Assembly (NCBI RefSeq): GCF_004664715.2
Contig: NC_051068.1
Span: forward strand, 16,371,798 to 16,435,797
Length of the DNA stretch: 64,000 nucleotides
From: Peromyscus leucopus
Taxonomy: Eukaryota > Chordata > Mammalia > Rodentia > Cricetidae
Reading direction: 5' to 3'
In this document: in pieces, positions 10,918 through 23,149 of the stretch
Layout: each line of letters opens with the position of its first letter
How positions within the stretch are numbered: the first letter of the stretch is position 1
The notes under the pieces: model-generated
Told to the model about the DNA's origin: nothing
The model's database searches: none
Seen by the model: the letters and a program-made list of their open reading frames with translations, nothing else
Made by a program: the position numbers and the translations under genes

Positions 10918-11498
10918 GACCCTCAAGAACTTACCTGTTCCCAATACTTCACATAGGTTCACAAACCTTGAAAGACATGGGTTTGAATTTAGGTTTTCAT
11001 TTTTTGAACTTAGAAATCTAAAATACCAGGACTCACTGTATGCCACTAAAGAAGTAAGATTTGCTCTTTTCTGAACATGTCAGTATTCCTACTGAAAAAA
11101 TCAATAATCACACTACTAAGTCAAAGATTTAAAATGGCTTAAATCAGTCTGTAACAGTTTTTACTTCAAACACATTTGCATGATGAACACATTTGGAACT
11201 GTAGGTGAAGAACTGTACACCAATACCTGCTGATGTTGGAAATCTTCCATCTGCAGATGCTTCCCACCTCAAGGCCTTCTTTCCCTGAGTTGAGCCCTCT
11301 CTCTCATTGGGTAGACCTCCCCAAGTCCCAGGCCCTGACTGTGTATCTTATTAACTTTGAAAACAACCCACATATCCATTCCAACTCCAGTAAATAAGTT
11401 GTATTCACACCGTGTCTCCTCATCACCCAAACTCAGCTGCCTTAGATGGTACCTTCTGGGACAGCAGAGAGTTTTTGTTTTTGTTTTTTTTATTTTTT
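10918..11498. other. Unassigned sequence
   Basis: No feature recognised apart from T-rich runs near 11475. Confidence 0.4.
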
Positions 11499-11534
11499 AA
11501 AATTAATTAATTAATTAATTAATTAATTAATTTT
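11499..11534. repeat. (AATT)n microsatellite
   Basis: Uninterrupted AATT repeat of roughly eight units. The motif is self-complementary, so either strand can fold on itself. Confidence 0.95.
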
Positions 11535-12179
11535 GCTATAGGGGTCTGCTGTCCACATATATTTGAACATCAGTTAAAATAACAAAGGAATTGCTTCCTT
11601 TCCATTCTTCTTTGCTTGTCCAACCCAAAACATTTCTGGCCTTCCAGAAAAAAACAAAAACAAAAATGAAGTAATGTGTTCGAGACATTTGAATTTAATT
11701 TCAAAGAGCCAGAGAGCATAACAAAAAGTGTCAGGAGTAAATCAGTCACTAAAGTGAGCGCAGGCACAAAGGGCAGCAGAAAAGCCATGGCGAGAGGAAC
11801 GCAGAGGAAGACCTCCAGGGAAGCAGCTGTACACAGTGTGTCCTGAATCTTAAAGCAGCCGGCAACACGGGAGGATGACACGATGCTTAAATCACGAGCA
11901 GCTTTGCTACACAAAGATGATCCAGGGGTGCAGGGAAGTCATTCAGACTAAGAACAGGTACCTTCCAGAGACAAATGCAAGCAGCATCTTCAGAATCCTT
12001 GTTAGGAGGCAGTGATGGGCAGTGTTTGTACAGGGACAGTGACAACGGAACAGACATGTCGACAGACAGCAAGATGATTCATGCAGCATTTGGAAGAGAA
12101 AGAAAAGCATGAAGAAACTGAGAATTCTATTCACTTAAACCCACTAAATTGATGCTGGAAAGTAAAAAACAAAATCTAT
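11535..12179. other. Unassigned sequence
   Basis: Several overlapping 60-115-codon frames on the minus strand lack domain or codon signals; no gene is supported. Confidence 0.4.
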
Positions 12180-12325
12180 ATAAGCAGGACACAGTAGCTC
12201 ACACTTGTAACCTGAGCATTTAGGAAGCAGAGGCAGGGAGACTGCCACAAATTTGAAGCCAGTCTGGGCTACACAGTAAGTCCTATGACAGTCAAGACTA
12301 CAGAGTGAGTCTCTCTCTCTCTCTC
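12180..12325 (+). mobile_element. Diverged B1-related SINE (plus)
   Basis: GGACACAGTAGCTCACACTTG, GAGCATTTAGGAAGCAGAGG and CAGTCTGGGCTACACAGTAAG match the order of B1, with heavy divergence. It ends in a (CT)n run in place of an A-tail. Confidence 0.65.
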
Positions 12326-12341
12326 TTCAAATATATATTTG

Positions 12342-12432
12342 AATTCTATCTCCTAAGGCATGATTTGAATACATATAACATATATACACACATACATACA
12401 TATTCATAAATCATGCCTTAGGAGATAGAATT
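12342..12432. repeat. Perfect 25-bp inverted repeat with 41-bp AT-rich loop
   Basis: Arm 1 is 12342-12366 (AATTCTATCTCCTAAGG...) and arm 2 is 12408-12432 (...CCTTAGGAGATAGAATT), exact reverse complements with no mismatch. The spacer is AT-rich with ACATATATACACACATACAT. The arms match no repeat I recognise. It would form a cruciform or RNA hairpin. Confidence 0.95.
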
Positions 12433-15159
12433 TGATAGAGAAGGAAAAGTTTAATTGATATAAAAATCATATATTAATGAAAATAATACTCAGACTATAT
12501 CTTGATCCCAGAAATGCCTTCTATTCACATCTCTTCACATGTTTGATTACACATTACAGAAGCATTAAGAAAGGAACTAGGCAATAATCCAGGAAAATAA
12601 AACATTTTAACTGGAGATGTTTGGGTAATTTTTGTCTTGGATTCCCATTATTTTAAAAATATTTTTAGTAATTATTATTTTTTAAATATACTAAGCAACT
12701 ATACTATTTCCTTCCTAGTTTTCTTAGAGGATTTTTATCTATTTCTGGCAGTCACTGGTAAAAGTAAAATTGGTTAACTAAGCTGAAGCGTAATAAAAAC
12801 AATGTAATAAAAACAAAGACCTCTTGGAAATCATTCATGATGGCTGGAGGCTCATGCATTTAGCAGTTGCTTGCACTGGTGTAGCAGGGCAGGTCCAGCT
12901 GAGTCTGACAGACCTCTTACCATCCACCCATCCTCCCTCACTAACTACACTGGCCAGAAAGACCCATGTAAGCTCCTGGGATGACAGTCTGAGAAATAGA
13001 GAAAATCCATTATCTGTTTCTTGGACCCATGTAGAGAGCAAGAAAGAGAAGCAGCTTGGGGTGGGATGAGGTATTTATTACATATGGGAAACCTGTTAGA
13101 CTTCTGAGCTCATAGTAAAGAGGCAGGCAGAAAGAGACTAGAGCTGACCTATCTGTTAGCACACACAGGGGGAGGGGCAGTCCCATGGGAAAAGTTGGCT
13201 GGGACCCTTGATAGGGACAGGTGAGGGGCTTGAGAATGAGAAAGTTAATACAACTGTGTGGGCTATATGCAGATCTGTGGTCTCTCCTTGGAATTGTTTG
13301 CACCAGGCAAGATAGACAATCTTGAGAGAAAGGTGTCAGCAGGCCTTCCTCTCTAGGCTAAGCGAGGTTAAGTGAGGTCAGCTGTAGCCTCACAGGATTC
13401 TTGTTTTTACAGCCGAGACACTCTATCAATACCAAGCATTGTGTAGGAGACTGAGTAATTCAATAGGACAGAACTGAAATTGGAGAGACTGGAGGCTAGA
13501 AGGGTCCCCCATTCTGCCTTGAGGAGAATAAGGCCAAAGGTTCTTGGAGGAGACTTGGCTCCCAGCACAACTGAGAGTCCCTTGGAGAAAGATGGAGTGC
13601 AGTGGCCTTGGGGATGGGCTGCAACCCTTGGCAGATAGAACCAACACCTGAGGCATCCAGGCCTGTGATGTCAGTTTCATATCATTTGCAACTCATGTTG
13701 GTGGAAGCATGGAGGCACTCTGTTTACCATTGACCACTGGAGGAATTTAAACGTGTCACTCAGAAAGCTGACATTTTTGTTAATATTTTTCTCAGAGGGG
13801 CATATTTAGAATTATGAATGCCTTGGTAAATAATTATATACTGGTTGGTTTTCCTTACATAGAAGAGAAGCATAATCCTTATTTTAATTTTTCTTAATGC
13901 ATGAAACTTTATTGAAAGAAAAAGAACAGCAACCAGAAATTTTTGTTCCCACTAAAAGCATGTCTACCAAAATTAGACAAACACTATGTACTTTTCTTGT
14001 GCCACAGGCAGAAATCAGAAGGATAAAGGTAGTATGCCTCTTCCACGTGGTCTAATTACTGAATTTCCCCAAAGCTCAATCTTAGGGAATAGAAGAAAGT
14101 ATATCTTTGTTACATAAAAATGTCCAGGTTAGAAAAAAATGCAGGGAAGTGTTAGGTGGTCCAGAGGATGATAATCCTCCAGGCAGCTGTATCTCTGTGT
14201 GTGATCTGATGAGAAATAACTTGCTAAACCAAGGTTAAGGAAGAATTAAAGAATTCTACTGGAAGCCAACAAGGACTGTAAGTAAAACAAGCCATTTACT
14301 AAAACTTTTCTTACAGAACAGACATTTTTCTCTTTATAGGCCCATAAAAAATAGAATTAACAGAGAAAAGATAAGTGTCCATTATTGGTCTCTAAACAGT
14401 GTTTGTAACAAATCAGTTCTGAAATACCTTGGGTAACCCAGTAGAAACAGCACTTACAATAATTACATAATGATGTAAGGAAGGTTTTATGACTGTGCCT
14501 GTCCAGATAACAAGAATCCTCTGTGGGAATCCACTATCAAGGAAGTGTACTGCTGGGAGCCTGGGAAGAAGCTGTCTGTAACTCAGTAATGTGCATAAAA
14601 TAGGTTTGGTGAAGAGAATTTAAAAGAAGAGTCATTCTGTTCCTTTAGAAACAGCAATCTCATAATAGAACCTTGAGTATTACCATAATTATTAATATAT
14701 CCTATAACGAGATACTGCATGTATCTGTAGAATATTTCCTGGGTGTTATTTTAGAAGCCTTCTGCATCCTGCAAACTATCATACGTCCATTCTCTCTTTA
14801 AGGTCATGTTTGCTGTTCTCTTCTCAGAGCTGAATGCTGGTGCTAAAATTCAAAGGGAACACAGTTATTGCTGCAGCCTAATTATAAAGGCTTTGCCCAT
14901 AATTATACAATGGCTGGTCTTGAAAAGGTAATAATTTAAAAGACTATTATTTGCTGCCATTTTTTTTAATAATTTTTCATTTTGCTATTACTTGTCTTTT
15001 GCCTCATGTTCTTTTAACCAGGTTTTATTTGCAGAATCTCATATCATCTAAAAAAATCCTTGAGGTGTATCACTTTACCCTCAGTTTCCTTATTGGTAAA
15101 ATGGCAATTATAATGAGGACACCCTATAGCGTTGAGTTGGAGTTAAGCTGAATGATCAC
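12433..15159. other. Unassigned sequence, 2.7 kb
   Basis: AT-rich. Short frames near 12824-13680 on both strands overlap one another and carry no family signature. I see no gene, RNA or clear repeat. Confidence 0.4.
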
Positions 15160-15510
15160 TGTTGTTGTTTGCTTTTTAGTCTTTTGAGGGCCCACCATCC
15201 AGCTCCCAAATAAATCATAGATGGAGGTTTATTTTTAATTATAAATTCCTGGCCTTAGCTTGGCTTGTTTCTTGCCAGCTTTTCTTAACCTTAAATTGTC
15301 CCATCTGCCTTTTGCCTCTGGGCTTTTATCTTTTTTTATTTTTGTATATCTTTTTTTCTCCCTACCTATCCTTTCTCCTACCTTGCTATTGGCCATTCAG
15401 TTCTTTATTATACCATCAAGTGTTTTAGACAGGCACAGTAACACAGCTTCACAGTTAAACAAATGCAACATAAACAAAAATAACACACTTTAAAATAATA
15501 TTTCACAACA
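15160..15510 (-). repeat. Solo LTR (minus), same family as the 46-49 kb ERV
   Basis: The plus strand starts TGTTGTTGTTTGCTTTTTAG and ends AATATTTCACAACA. It shares CCCAAATAAATCA, CTTAGCTTGGCTTGTTTCTT, ACAGGCACAGTAACACAGC and CAAATGCAACATAAACAAAA with the LTRs at 46269-46706 and 49010-49465. It is shorter (about 350 versus 440-456 bp) because the middle is missing. No internal sequence adjoins it and no exact target duplication is visible. Confidence 0.75.
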
Positions 15511-17259
15511 AATCATATCATATTGTTCAGCCTGACTTGATTTCCTATTTCATTTAGTCCTCACATATAAGATAAAATTAGCCATCTTTTCTCTCTCTTG
15601 TAATTTCTTTAGGCTATTCTTCAGCAGGTACCTGATGAAACCTGGTTTGTCAGCAATAGTACTCTGGAAACTGATGGAGAGAGAGAGGCAGCAAACACTG
15701 TGCCTGTTGTGTGCAAGCTAAGGACCCTTCTCCTGCACCACTGTCACAGAGCCAAGTGGTACCCACCACCAACAGCTCATTGAGAAGTTGTAGGAAGGGA
15801 GAAATTATTGACTGTTAGAATCCAGACTAGACCCTGCTCAGGTTACTCTGTCTCTCTCCTACCTCATAGCTGATTCTATGTGCATGTCCCAGGCTACCAG
15901 ACTCTTAAGTTGTCAGGGGTTACTGGTAACACACCCTAGATAATGGTGGATACCCATTAATTAAATAGGGTCCCTTTTCCCAGTTTTCTACATCCTCAAT
16001 GTCAAACATTCCTGTTTTGGAATGCAAACTCCCTTCCCTTTCTCTGCTACTCAGGAACCGAGAAAACTAAAACACCCCCCCACCTTGCATTTTAGACAAC
16101 TAATCAACATGTGGCCTGGAACCTCTCCGCTCCTCTATAATCTATATCATGGGACCCTACTTTGCCATCTGGACCTGAACTCCTTCCCAAGTCCCCTCAC
16201 AAGATGTCTAACTTGGTAGTGGGTTACTTCCAGACCAGTGAAATCCAAATATCCAAGGGAGGCATCCAAACACCAGCATTGTTAATCTCCTCAGCCTATT
16301 GTATATGTAGCCAAGAACCACTGACATGCTGAGGACCAAGACCCACTGACATGCTTGCTGAGGACCAGCATCCTTGCTATCATCTGAAGTTTCTTGGAAA
16401 TATTCAGTCTTGCTCTACCCCGGCCCCAGATGAATTCATCTCTGAACTTTACTAATATTCTCTAGATTAGACCTGCATATTAAAGTTTGAGAATCTTGCT
16501 TCAGCTAGGCATTTCCAGTATACTTTTAAGTAATTGGTTTTAGCAACAACCAATACAAACTCTATTAGTGATAATTTCTTTCACCATTTAGCTTCCTCAT
16601 AGCATTGGAAGTTAAGATTTAAAAATTTTGACCAATATAAATAATTGACATCACTAGATACAACAAATGAAAAGCCACTGCATAAAGAAAAATGTTTGTG
16701 ATGAGAAAAAACTATAATTAACTCTTTATTTTGTAGTGTTTCATTCTGTTTTATCTTATTTTGCTAAGAGAGAAAGGTTTCCTTGTCCTAGATTAGGAAG
16801 ACAGATTGTTTCACACTAAGAAAGCAAAAAAGCAAAGATCAGCAAACCAAATATATAAAACGTAGGTTTGCAGAAGATGAATCTTGTGGGAGAAATTTTA
16901 TGTACTATCAAACTGGCTTTGATTATAAGGGAATTATTTATACACTTAAAACTGAACATAAATATCAAAAGTGCACTGTGATACAAAACAAGTTTGTGTC
17001 CCTACCAACAAAAATGTTTTCTTGAGCCATGTGTCCATTCTCAGTGGGAAACTGTAAAAGCTTTCCCTTTATTTCAGGTTGTTTCTTTAGGCCTAGCAAA
17101 CAGAGGTCCTGTGTTTTACCAAAATAATTTTCTATGCTTCAGGCTGTCATTTTTTAGGTTTCTGATGACTTAAGAGAACCCATTTTTTTTTCTATAAGAA
17201 TGAACATTGTTCCACAGCTGTGTAACTTTCTGTATTTTTGAGATGCATTTTTGAGTCCC
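15511..17259. other. Unassigned sequence
   Basis: No gene seen. A short imperfect duplication (CCACTGACATGCT / GCTGAGGACCA) occurs at 16318-16370. Confidence 0.4.
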
Positions 17260-17700
17260 TGGTTGTGTGTTTCTCCACTGATGTAATAAGTCAAATCAAG
17301 CCAAATTAAAAGTCCAGGTCTAATAAGCAAAGCATTCCCAGGTGATCTCAGGGGAAGGAGAAATCACGCAGCTGCTCCCAAGGAGAGGCCTTAAATACCC
17401 TGTAGGCACAGCCTTTGAGCAGCTCCATGGAAGGAGCCCTGTTTGGTGGACTTTCTGAGGGCAGGGTCTGGAGAGGGAGGGGGAGTAGGGACAAAGCGAA
17501 GTTCCCAGCTAAACATCCCAACCTTCTTGGATACATGGGCACTGGTCCAAGTCTGTCTACTTCCTGCTGGCACAGGATGACGTGGGGAGAAGTTGGGAGT
17601 CAGTGCACTCACACTCAGTGGGAAGTGGGGGTGAAGAGGCATTTGCTTAACTGCCATCCTGGAGACCTCAGGCATCTGTTTCTAGAGGAAGCAGAGAAGG
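17260..17700 (-). repeat. Probable ERV LTR (minus), adjoining integrase remnant
   Basis: On the minus strand this region has a TATTTAAGGCC TATA-like motif and, near its end, GCTTTGCTTATTAGACCTGG followed by a TTTGGCTTGATTTGACTT segment, resembling the U5 end of rodent LTRs. It lies just 3' (minus sense) of the pol fragment at 17700-18430. Boundaries and family are uncertain. Confidence 0.5.
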
Positions 17701-18430
17701 TAAGTAGCTAGGAGAAGAAATAGGTTTTTATCACTGACCCTATGAATGGGACTAGCCATGGGAAGATTGCCAGAAAGAATGGAATGGAGATGTGCCAATT
17801 TATACTGGATAGGTGCCCTGCTTGAGTCTGGAGAGGTGGTACCAGCATTGATATCCCAGGAACTTGGGGGCATGGCATGCCGAATTGAGGAGTGATGTAT
17901 TCCAGGAGTACCTGAACCATCACATCTGCTGTTTTCCTGAATGTGGGGAGTGCCTGCACCCATCCTGTAGAGGTGTCAATAAGAGCTAAGAGATAACAGA
18001 GCTTTTTATGAGTGGGCATGTGGATGAAGTCAATCTGTCAGTACTCCCCTGATTGGTGTCCTCAGAACTGATGGCAGGGCTGGCATATCTGGAGGGCCCC
18101 CTATGGGTTGGCCTTCACATAAGTCTGGCAGGTGGAGTGGACCTGCTTAGAGGCTGATCCACCAGGCCAGATTCCTTGATACAGTAGCAGAACTGTTTCC
18201 CAGGTGTCTGTAAGACAATTAGAACAGATGTACATCTTGGTGTCATAGCAAAAGCCTGGGTTAAAAGGCATGAACATTTTTCCTGGGGCCTGGTTTTAGT
18301 CTGATGAAACACACCATTAAGTCTATACTTAGAAGACAACCAGAGGAAATTCAGTGAACAAAAGAGGTTGAATGAGTGAGTCTGAAGCAAACCCACAGGC
18401 ACAGATCCATCCATATACACATGATGGACG
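17700..18430 (-). pseudogene. Decayed endogenous retrovirus pol (integrase) fragment
   Basis: A minus-strand frame around 18019-17860 reads KKLCYLLALIDTSTGWVQA, then TADVMVQVLLEYITPQFGMP, which matches the retroviral integrase core around the first catalytic aspartate (the D in LIDTSTGW). Just upstream, CQTYVKANP resembles the end of the HHCC zinc-binding domain. The expected DNG and downstream glutamate blocks are degraded. Several stops and frame changes (for example in the linker near 18040-18110) make it non-functional. The layout is most like a gamma-type (ERV1) or related integrase; I cannot settle the class. Confidence 0.7.
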
Positions 18431-19020
18431 GGACTTTTTTTTTTTTTTTAACAGAAAGACAGACAAAACTTTCCATGAGAAATCATGTCAGATGACCAAC
18501 TTAAAAATCCTGAAATAAGAGTTTACAGTACAAGAAATCAAAGGAATAAAAGCCTTTTGGAGCGAGGAAGTGGAGAGTGAAAAAGGGCTCTTGTGGCCTG
18601 AGCCATGTAGAGAATACAGCCTGCTGCGCCTTAAGCTGTGGGTCTCCTAGGCTGTTGGGGAAGGGGAGCGAACAGCCATGTGCTGGGCATGAAGCAGCCA
18701 GTGTCTCCAGCTTTCATTTACACATTGTAACAAATGGAAGAACAAGACATTTACACAGTTTGGGGTGGAAGAGCAGGCAGGAAAAGAAAGAACGGATCTA
18801 ATTAGGGAAGAATCCCAGCATGGCCAGGCCAAACGCCAGGGAAGTCTGGTGAGCAAAGTCAAAGTGGGCACCCTTCAGTGGGCCCTGCCAAGGTGTACCA
18901 GCAAGAGCAAACAGCAGGAACAGCAGAGTCAGTGCATCGGGGAAAGAGACTGAGCGAAAGTCACCTTGGAGCAAAAGCATGAGAAACTGGCAGGCAGATG
19001 AGCAGGAAGGGGGCTGTGTA
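18431..19020. other. Unassigned sequence
   Basis: T-run at 18436-18450; otherwise no feature recognised. Could be further ERV internal sequence, but no motif supports that. Confidence 0.35.

Positions 19021-19062
<42 letters not shown>
19021..19062 (+). repeat. (TGCG)10 tetranucleotide repeat
   Basis: Ten TGCG units followed by TGCATG. One CpG per unit in alternating purine-pyrimidine order, a Z-DNA-prone tract. The window has one other of this kind at 61645. Confidence 0.95.
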
Positions 19063-19063
<1 letters not shown>

Positions 19064-19184
19064 ATGTAGATGCAGAGAAAAAGAACAGGAAAGGGGTGGG
19101 AATGCAAAGTTTGTAGCCCTGGAAGGGGGAGCTCCTTCTCTTCTCATGTACAAGTCAGAGAACTTTAGATAATTTATTTAATGT

Positions 19185-19605
19185 ATTAGAGACTTTGTCC
19201 ATTGTTGTGATGAAATACATGGCTGGAAGGATTTAAGGAGGGAACAATTTCTTTAGCTTACACTTTAAAGAGATAATCATCGTGGTGAGGACGGTATGGT
19301 GGCAGGAGCAGCTGACTGTGGACACCGAGAGCCTGGCTTGCATCTGGGTGTATGTCTTAGTTTCCTTTCCTGTTGCGGTAATATTCTCACAATGCAACAT
19401 AAGGGGGAAAGCTCACGATTCCAAATTATAGTCCACCGTAGATGGGAAGTGGTAGAAATGATGTCAAGATGTAGAGAGCAATAAATTAATGCTTGCATGC
19501 TAGTGTCTGCTAGCTTCCTCTACTTTTACACAATCCAGAATCCCCTAAGCAGGGAAGGGAACCCAAGGTGGGAGGGTCTTCTGAATTCAATTAACATAAT
19601 CAAAA

Positions 19606-19606
<1 letters not shown>
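19185..19606 (+). repeat. Two fragments of a common rodent repeat (CTTAGTTTCC type)
   Basis: 19351-19606 reads CTTAGTTTCCTTTCCTGTTG, GTCCACCGTAGATGGGAAG, GCTAGCTTCCTCTACTTTTA and TTCAATTAACATAATCAAAA, a familiar rodent dispersed repeat. 19185-19350 looks like a truncated second copy (TTGTTGTGATGAAATACATGG, GGCAGGAGCAGCTGA). The 19351 copy continues across the (CA)n and solo LTR at about 20215-20310 (GTGTCAAGTTGCCAACCC, CTAACCATCACG). Confidence 0.6.

Positions 19607-19644
<38 letters not shown>
19607..19644. repeat. (CA)n microsatellite, left of solo LTR
   Basis: About 19 CA units interrupted on the right by the LTR start at 19645. Confidence 0.95.
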
Positions 19645-19647
<3 letters not shown>

Positions 19648-20163
19648 TGGTATTGTGTTCCCCAAAATATTGTGTACTCTAATAAATTTATCTGGGGTCA
19701 GAGAACAGACAGCCACTAGATACAAAGGCTAGAAAATGGTGGCACTCACACCTTTAATCCTAGCATTCCAGAGATAGAAATCCCTCTGGATCTCTGTGAA
19801 TTCAAGGCCACACTGGAAATAGCCAAGCATGGTGACACACGCCTTTAGTCCCAGAAAGCCAGCCTTTAATCCCAGGGAGTGGTGGTAGAAAGCAGAAAGA
19901 TATATAAGGTGTGAGGACCAGAAACTAAAGGCTTTTGGCTGGTTAAGCATGTGGCTGGTTAAGCTTCAGGCTTTTAAGCAGCAGTTCAGCTGAGAGCCAT
20001 TGGAATGAGGACACAGAAGCTTCCAGTCTGAGGAAACAGGACCAGCTGAGGAACTGGCAAGGTGAGATAGCTGTGGCTTGTTCTGTCTCTCTGATCTACC
20101 AGCATTGACCCCAATAACTGGCCTCGGGTTTGAATTTGTTAATAAGAACTTTGAAGATTCATG

Positions 20164-20168
<5 letters not shown>
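19645..20168 (+). repeat. Solo LTR inserted in a (CA)n tract
   Basis: About 524 bp from (C)GGTGGTATTGTGTTCCCC to AGATTCATGCTACA. Contains CTAATAAATTTATC, a B1-like stretch (CACCTTTAATCCTAGCATTC) and a TATATAAGG box near 19900. (CA)n flanks both sides, so the target duplication is within the CA repeat and cannot be measured. No internal region remains, consistent with LTR-LTR recombination. Confidence 0.8.

Positions 20169-20214
<46 letters not shown>
20169..20214. repeat. (CA)n microsatellite, right of solo LTR
   Basis: About 23 CA units; the right half of the tract split by the LTR. Confidence 0.95.
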
Positions 20215-20215
<1 letters not shown>

Positions 20216-20310
20216 CAATATGATGTAGGGAATCCCTCTTTGAGACTCTCTTCTCATGTTTGCCTGGGTTGTGTCAAGTTGCCAACCCATACTAACCATC
20301 ACGTGTGTCA

Positions 20311-21059
20311 CCATCAATGAAGACATAGCTCTATACCATATAAACAATGCCTGAGTTCTTTTCAGTGACCCACCCAGGTAAAACTGAACATTCGTGGCTT
20401 TAGTAGTGGCCTTAATAAAGAAATGAATCTCAGGGTGAACAAAATATGAAGGAAAGTTGGATTTATTAAAAGCAGAAAGAAAAGTGCTCCAAGAGACAGT
20501 AAAGCATGCTGCAATGGACATCTGTGAGCTTTTCAAGGGAAAGCTGAGGGCAGGCTTCTTTACAATGGGTCTGTGATAGGATTTTGCTGGCTCCAGGTCC
20601 ATCTCTAAGCACTGTGAAGATGCTCTCCTTGCCGGTTCCTAACATTGACCAAAGAGTGGAATCTGTAACAAGGTTAAAAATTAAAGAAATTTTCTCCTTA
20701 AACAGAATTATATAGGTCTGAGGAAGGAGCGTGTTGGCAACTAAGCTTCTACATCACTTTATCCCTAAGTAAGCACACCCTACTTACTGTCCTTGATATC
20801 CATGGCTGAGGTGTCTTTGGAAATGCATCAGCCAGTCCTCAGTGAGCACAGTTTAGTCGCTATTTTAGACAAGATACCTCATGAAAAACATACAATTGTC
20901 TGTGTGGACTATTTGGTCCTTATCAGTGGTTTTAAAGTCCCTTTGTCAGCGGATCAGATTTAGGAGGAGACCCTTCTTCATCTCCTGTGACCATGTCGTC
21001 ATAATTACCTGTCTTTCTACCATCTCATGTGGATCACAAACAGAGACAGGACAGGAATT
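20311..21059. other. Unassigned sequence
   Basis: Minus-strand frame 20159-20602 is partly a translation of (CA)n. No gene supported. Confidence 0.4.
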
Positions 21060-21224
21060 TGGATCTGGTTATAAACCTCAAAGATTGTTCCCAGTAACCC
21101 ACTTCTTCCATTAATCTTCATCTTCTAAAAGTTCCACAGCTTCCCCCAAATATCACCACCAGTGGGAGACCACGTGCTCAATGTGTTTCCAGGGAGGGAG
21201 GCATTTCATGTTCAAACCATAACA
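21060..21224 (-). repeat. Fragment of rodent interspersed repeat (minus)
   Basis: The plus strand reads AAACCTCAAAGATTG, GTAACCCACTTCTTCC, GTTCCACAGCTTCCCC and CATTTCATGTTCAAACCATA, the reverse complement of the family seen at 10570-10917. Confidence 0.6.
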
Positions 21225-22879
21225 CTTCTGTGAATACAATTTTTTTCATTAAAATGGAATGAAATGCTTACCATATAAAATTGTAATGTTGAGTGAAAGA
21301 AGATATTTAAACAGTACTTTTCCTAGTGTTCTGTTGTCCCCTCTAGAGAAACAAAACAATGTTTGCAGAAATTCAAGTTAGAAATTGGAAAGTTTTGATG
21401 GTGACTTTAAAACCCCCAGCCACGTGTTTCCTATGCAAGATCCTAGATTAGTAGCAATGAGTAGATGAGCTGTGCCTAAGGAGATGAAATTGTATCTAGA
21501 GACTTCTTTGAAAGACTTACTAACAATTTAAATTTTATGCTGAATTTTGCAAATATAGATTTTTCACTTCCAATTGCTACTACTTGTTAATTCTTTGTTA
21601 TGTCCATTCCAAAACCAATAGAACGTGTTTCTGTACAATGGGATAGATCATTCAGTAGAAAATTACAACATAGGGTAACAGAAAAGCCTAAAAATTGCAC
21701 ATGGTAAAATGAGAAATACAGACTTGCTACAGAAACCATGACGATAGTTCACTGCTCCCCGGGGAAGCTTCATGTTGATGCCTGAGCATTTATAACTGTC
21801 TTACACAGCCACAGTACAAATGCATGCCGTTGATTTGGAGTGGCACTGAATGCATTCACAGAAGTTGTGGCTAACACCCTTCCTTCTCCTGTACATTTCT
21901 CACTTCACACTGGTATTGACTAGGATATTTAGGTTCATAAACCTTAAACATTTAAAAATAAATTATGAAATAAGTTGATAAAGGAAAATTGATCTATTTA
22001 CAATTTGACCAAGAAAGAAGGAAATATTGCAAATTAAAAAAGAGATGGTCTAATAGGAGAGGGGCCCAAGCATTAAGTCCATGCTTCTCAGTGAAAGAGC
22101 TCCTGATGCTCCACTTCACATATTTCTTTACTTTATAACCACAGCTAAAGAAAAACAAGCTTTCTTATCACATCTCTCTTCATGTCCCCTTGCTACAGTA
22201 TTGCTTGGGATTTTTATTAATTTTATGTTGCTAATCCTAATTCCTTTCTAGGCCATTCTGTTTTCCTTGGGGGTGGGGGAGGCACTGTGTGCAGCCTTTG
22301 CTCCATTCATGTTATCACACTGGAGCCCCAAATAGATTAATTTCAGTAAAATAATAACTTCATGCATCAGTACATTTTCTCTCCATTTTATACTAGCAAA
22401 GTCAATTCCCAGGAATCAGGACAGTCATATTATATGAAAAGAGCTATTCCATGAATATCACTAGTCCCTCCCTAATGACTCTCTTTTTATTAAAAGCCTG
22501 TGACTGGACATAAAAACAGAATAAAAAACAAAGCTTGTTCTTCTACTTAAAGCTTGAAATAAAAGTATAAAAGAAATCTAAGATGGTGTGCATACATACT
22601 GAGATCAGATACAATTTATAATATTAAATTAGTTTAATTTTATTAGATTTTCATAGTTATTAGTTTATTTATTATTAGTTGTATTAATTAGTCATCAGCA
22701 CTCAACTCAGCTCCATGACCCTTGAGCATACTGTGGAACAGGTGAATTTATTACAGAGTGAAACAGAGCATGCTTAAGTCATTGTCCTTACTGTGTTCTA
22801 TATAGACCATATGCCCTATACTCTCTCTAAATCCCTAAAACTGAGAGCTTTTCTGAGTAACACTTTCTGTCTATAATTC
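21225..22879. other. Unassigned AT-rich sequence
   Basis: No gene, RNA or clear repeat recognised; 22620-22695 is almost pure A/T. Confidence 0.4.
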
Positions 22880-23149
22880 CCTGTATTCTATCTGACTATC
22901 ATGCAATAAAACTTAAAATTGACATCAAATAAAACTCTAAGTATATAAACTCACAGAGATTAAACAACTCATTGCTGAGTGATAAATGGGTCAAGAAAGA
23001 AATCAGGAATAAAATAAAAATTCCAAAATGAAGACACAGCATAATATCTCTGGAGCACATAAAAGTAGTGCTACAAGAGAAATTTATAGCTCTAAGTGCC
23101 TACATTAAAAAAAAAAAAAAACAGAAAGAAATACAACCAAACTATTTAA

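Noticed and set aside
11570..12134. Leu/Phe-rich minus-strand frames suggesting a membrane protein
   Set aside because: Overlapping frames in different registers with no start context, domain or splice signals.
19021..19062. Evenly spaced short repeat considered as CRISPR
   Set aside because: Simple tetranucleotide with no spacers, in a mammalian genome.
20159..20602. 147-codon minus-strand frame with a CVCV tail
   Set aside because: Its C-terminus is (CA)n translation and the rest overlaps dispersed repeat and unassigned DNA; no family signature.
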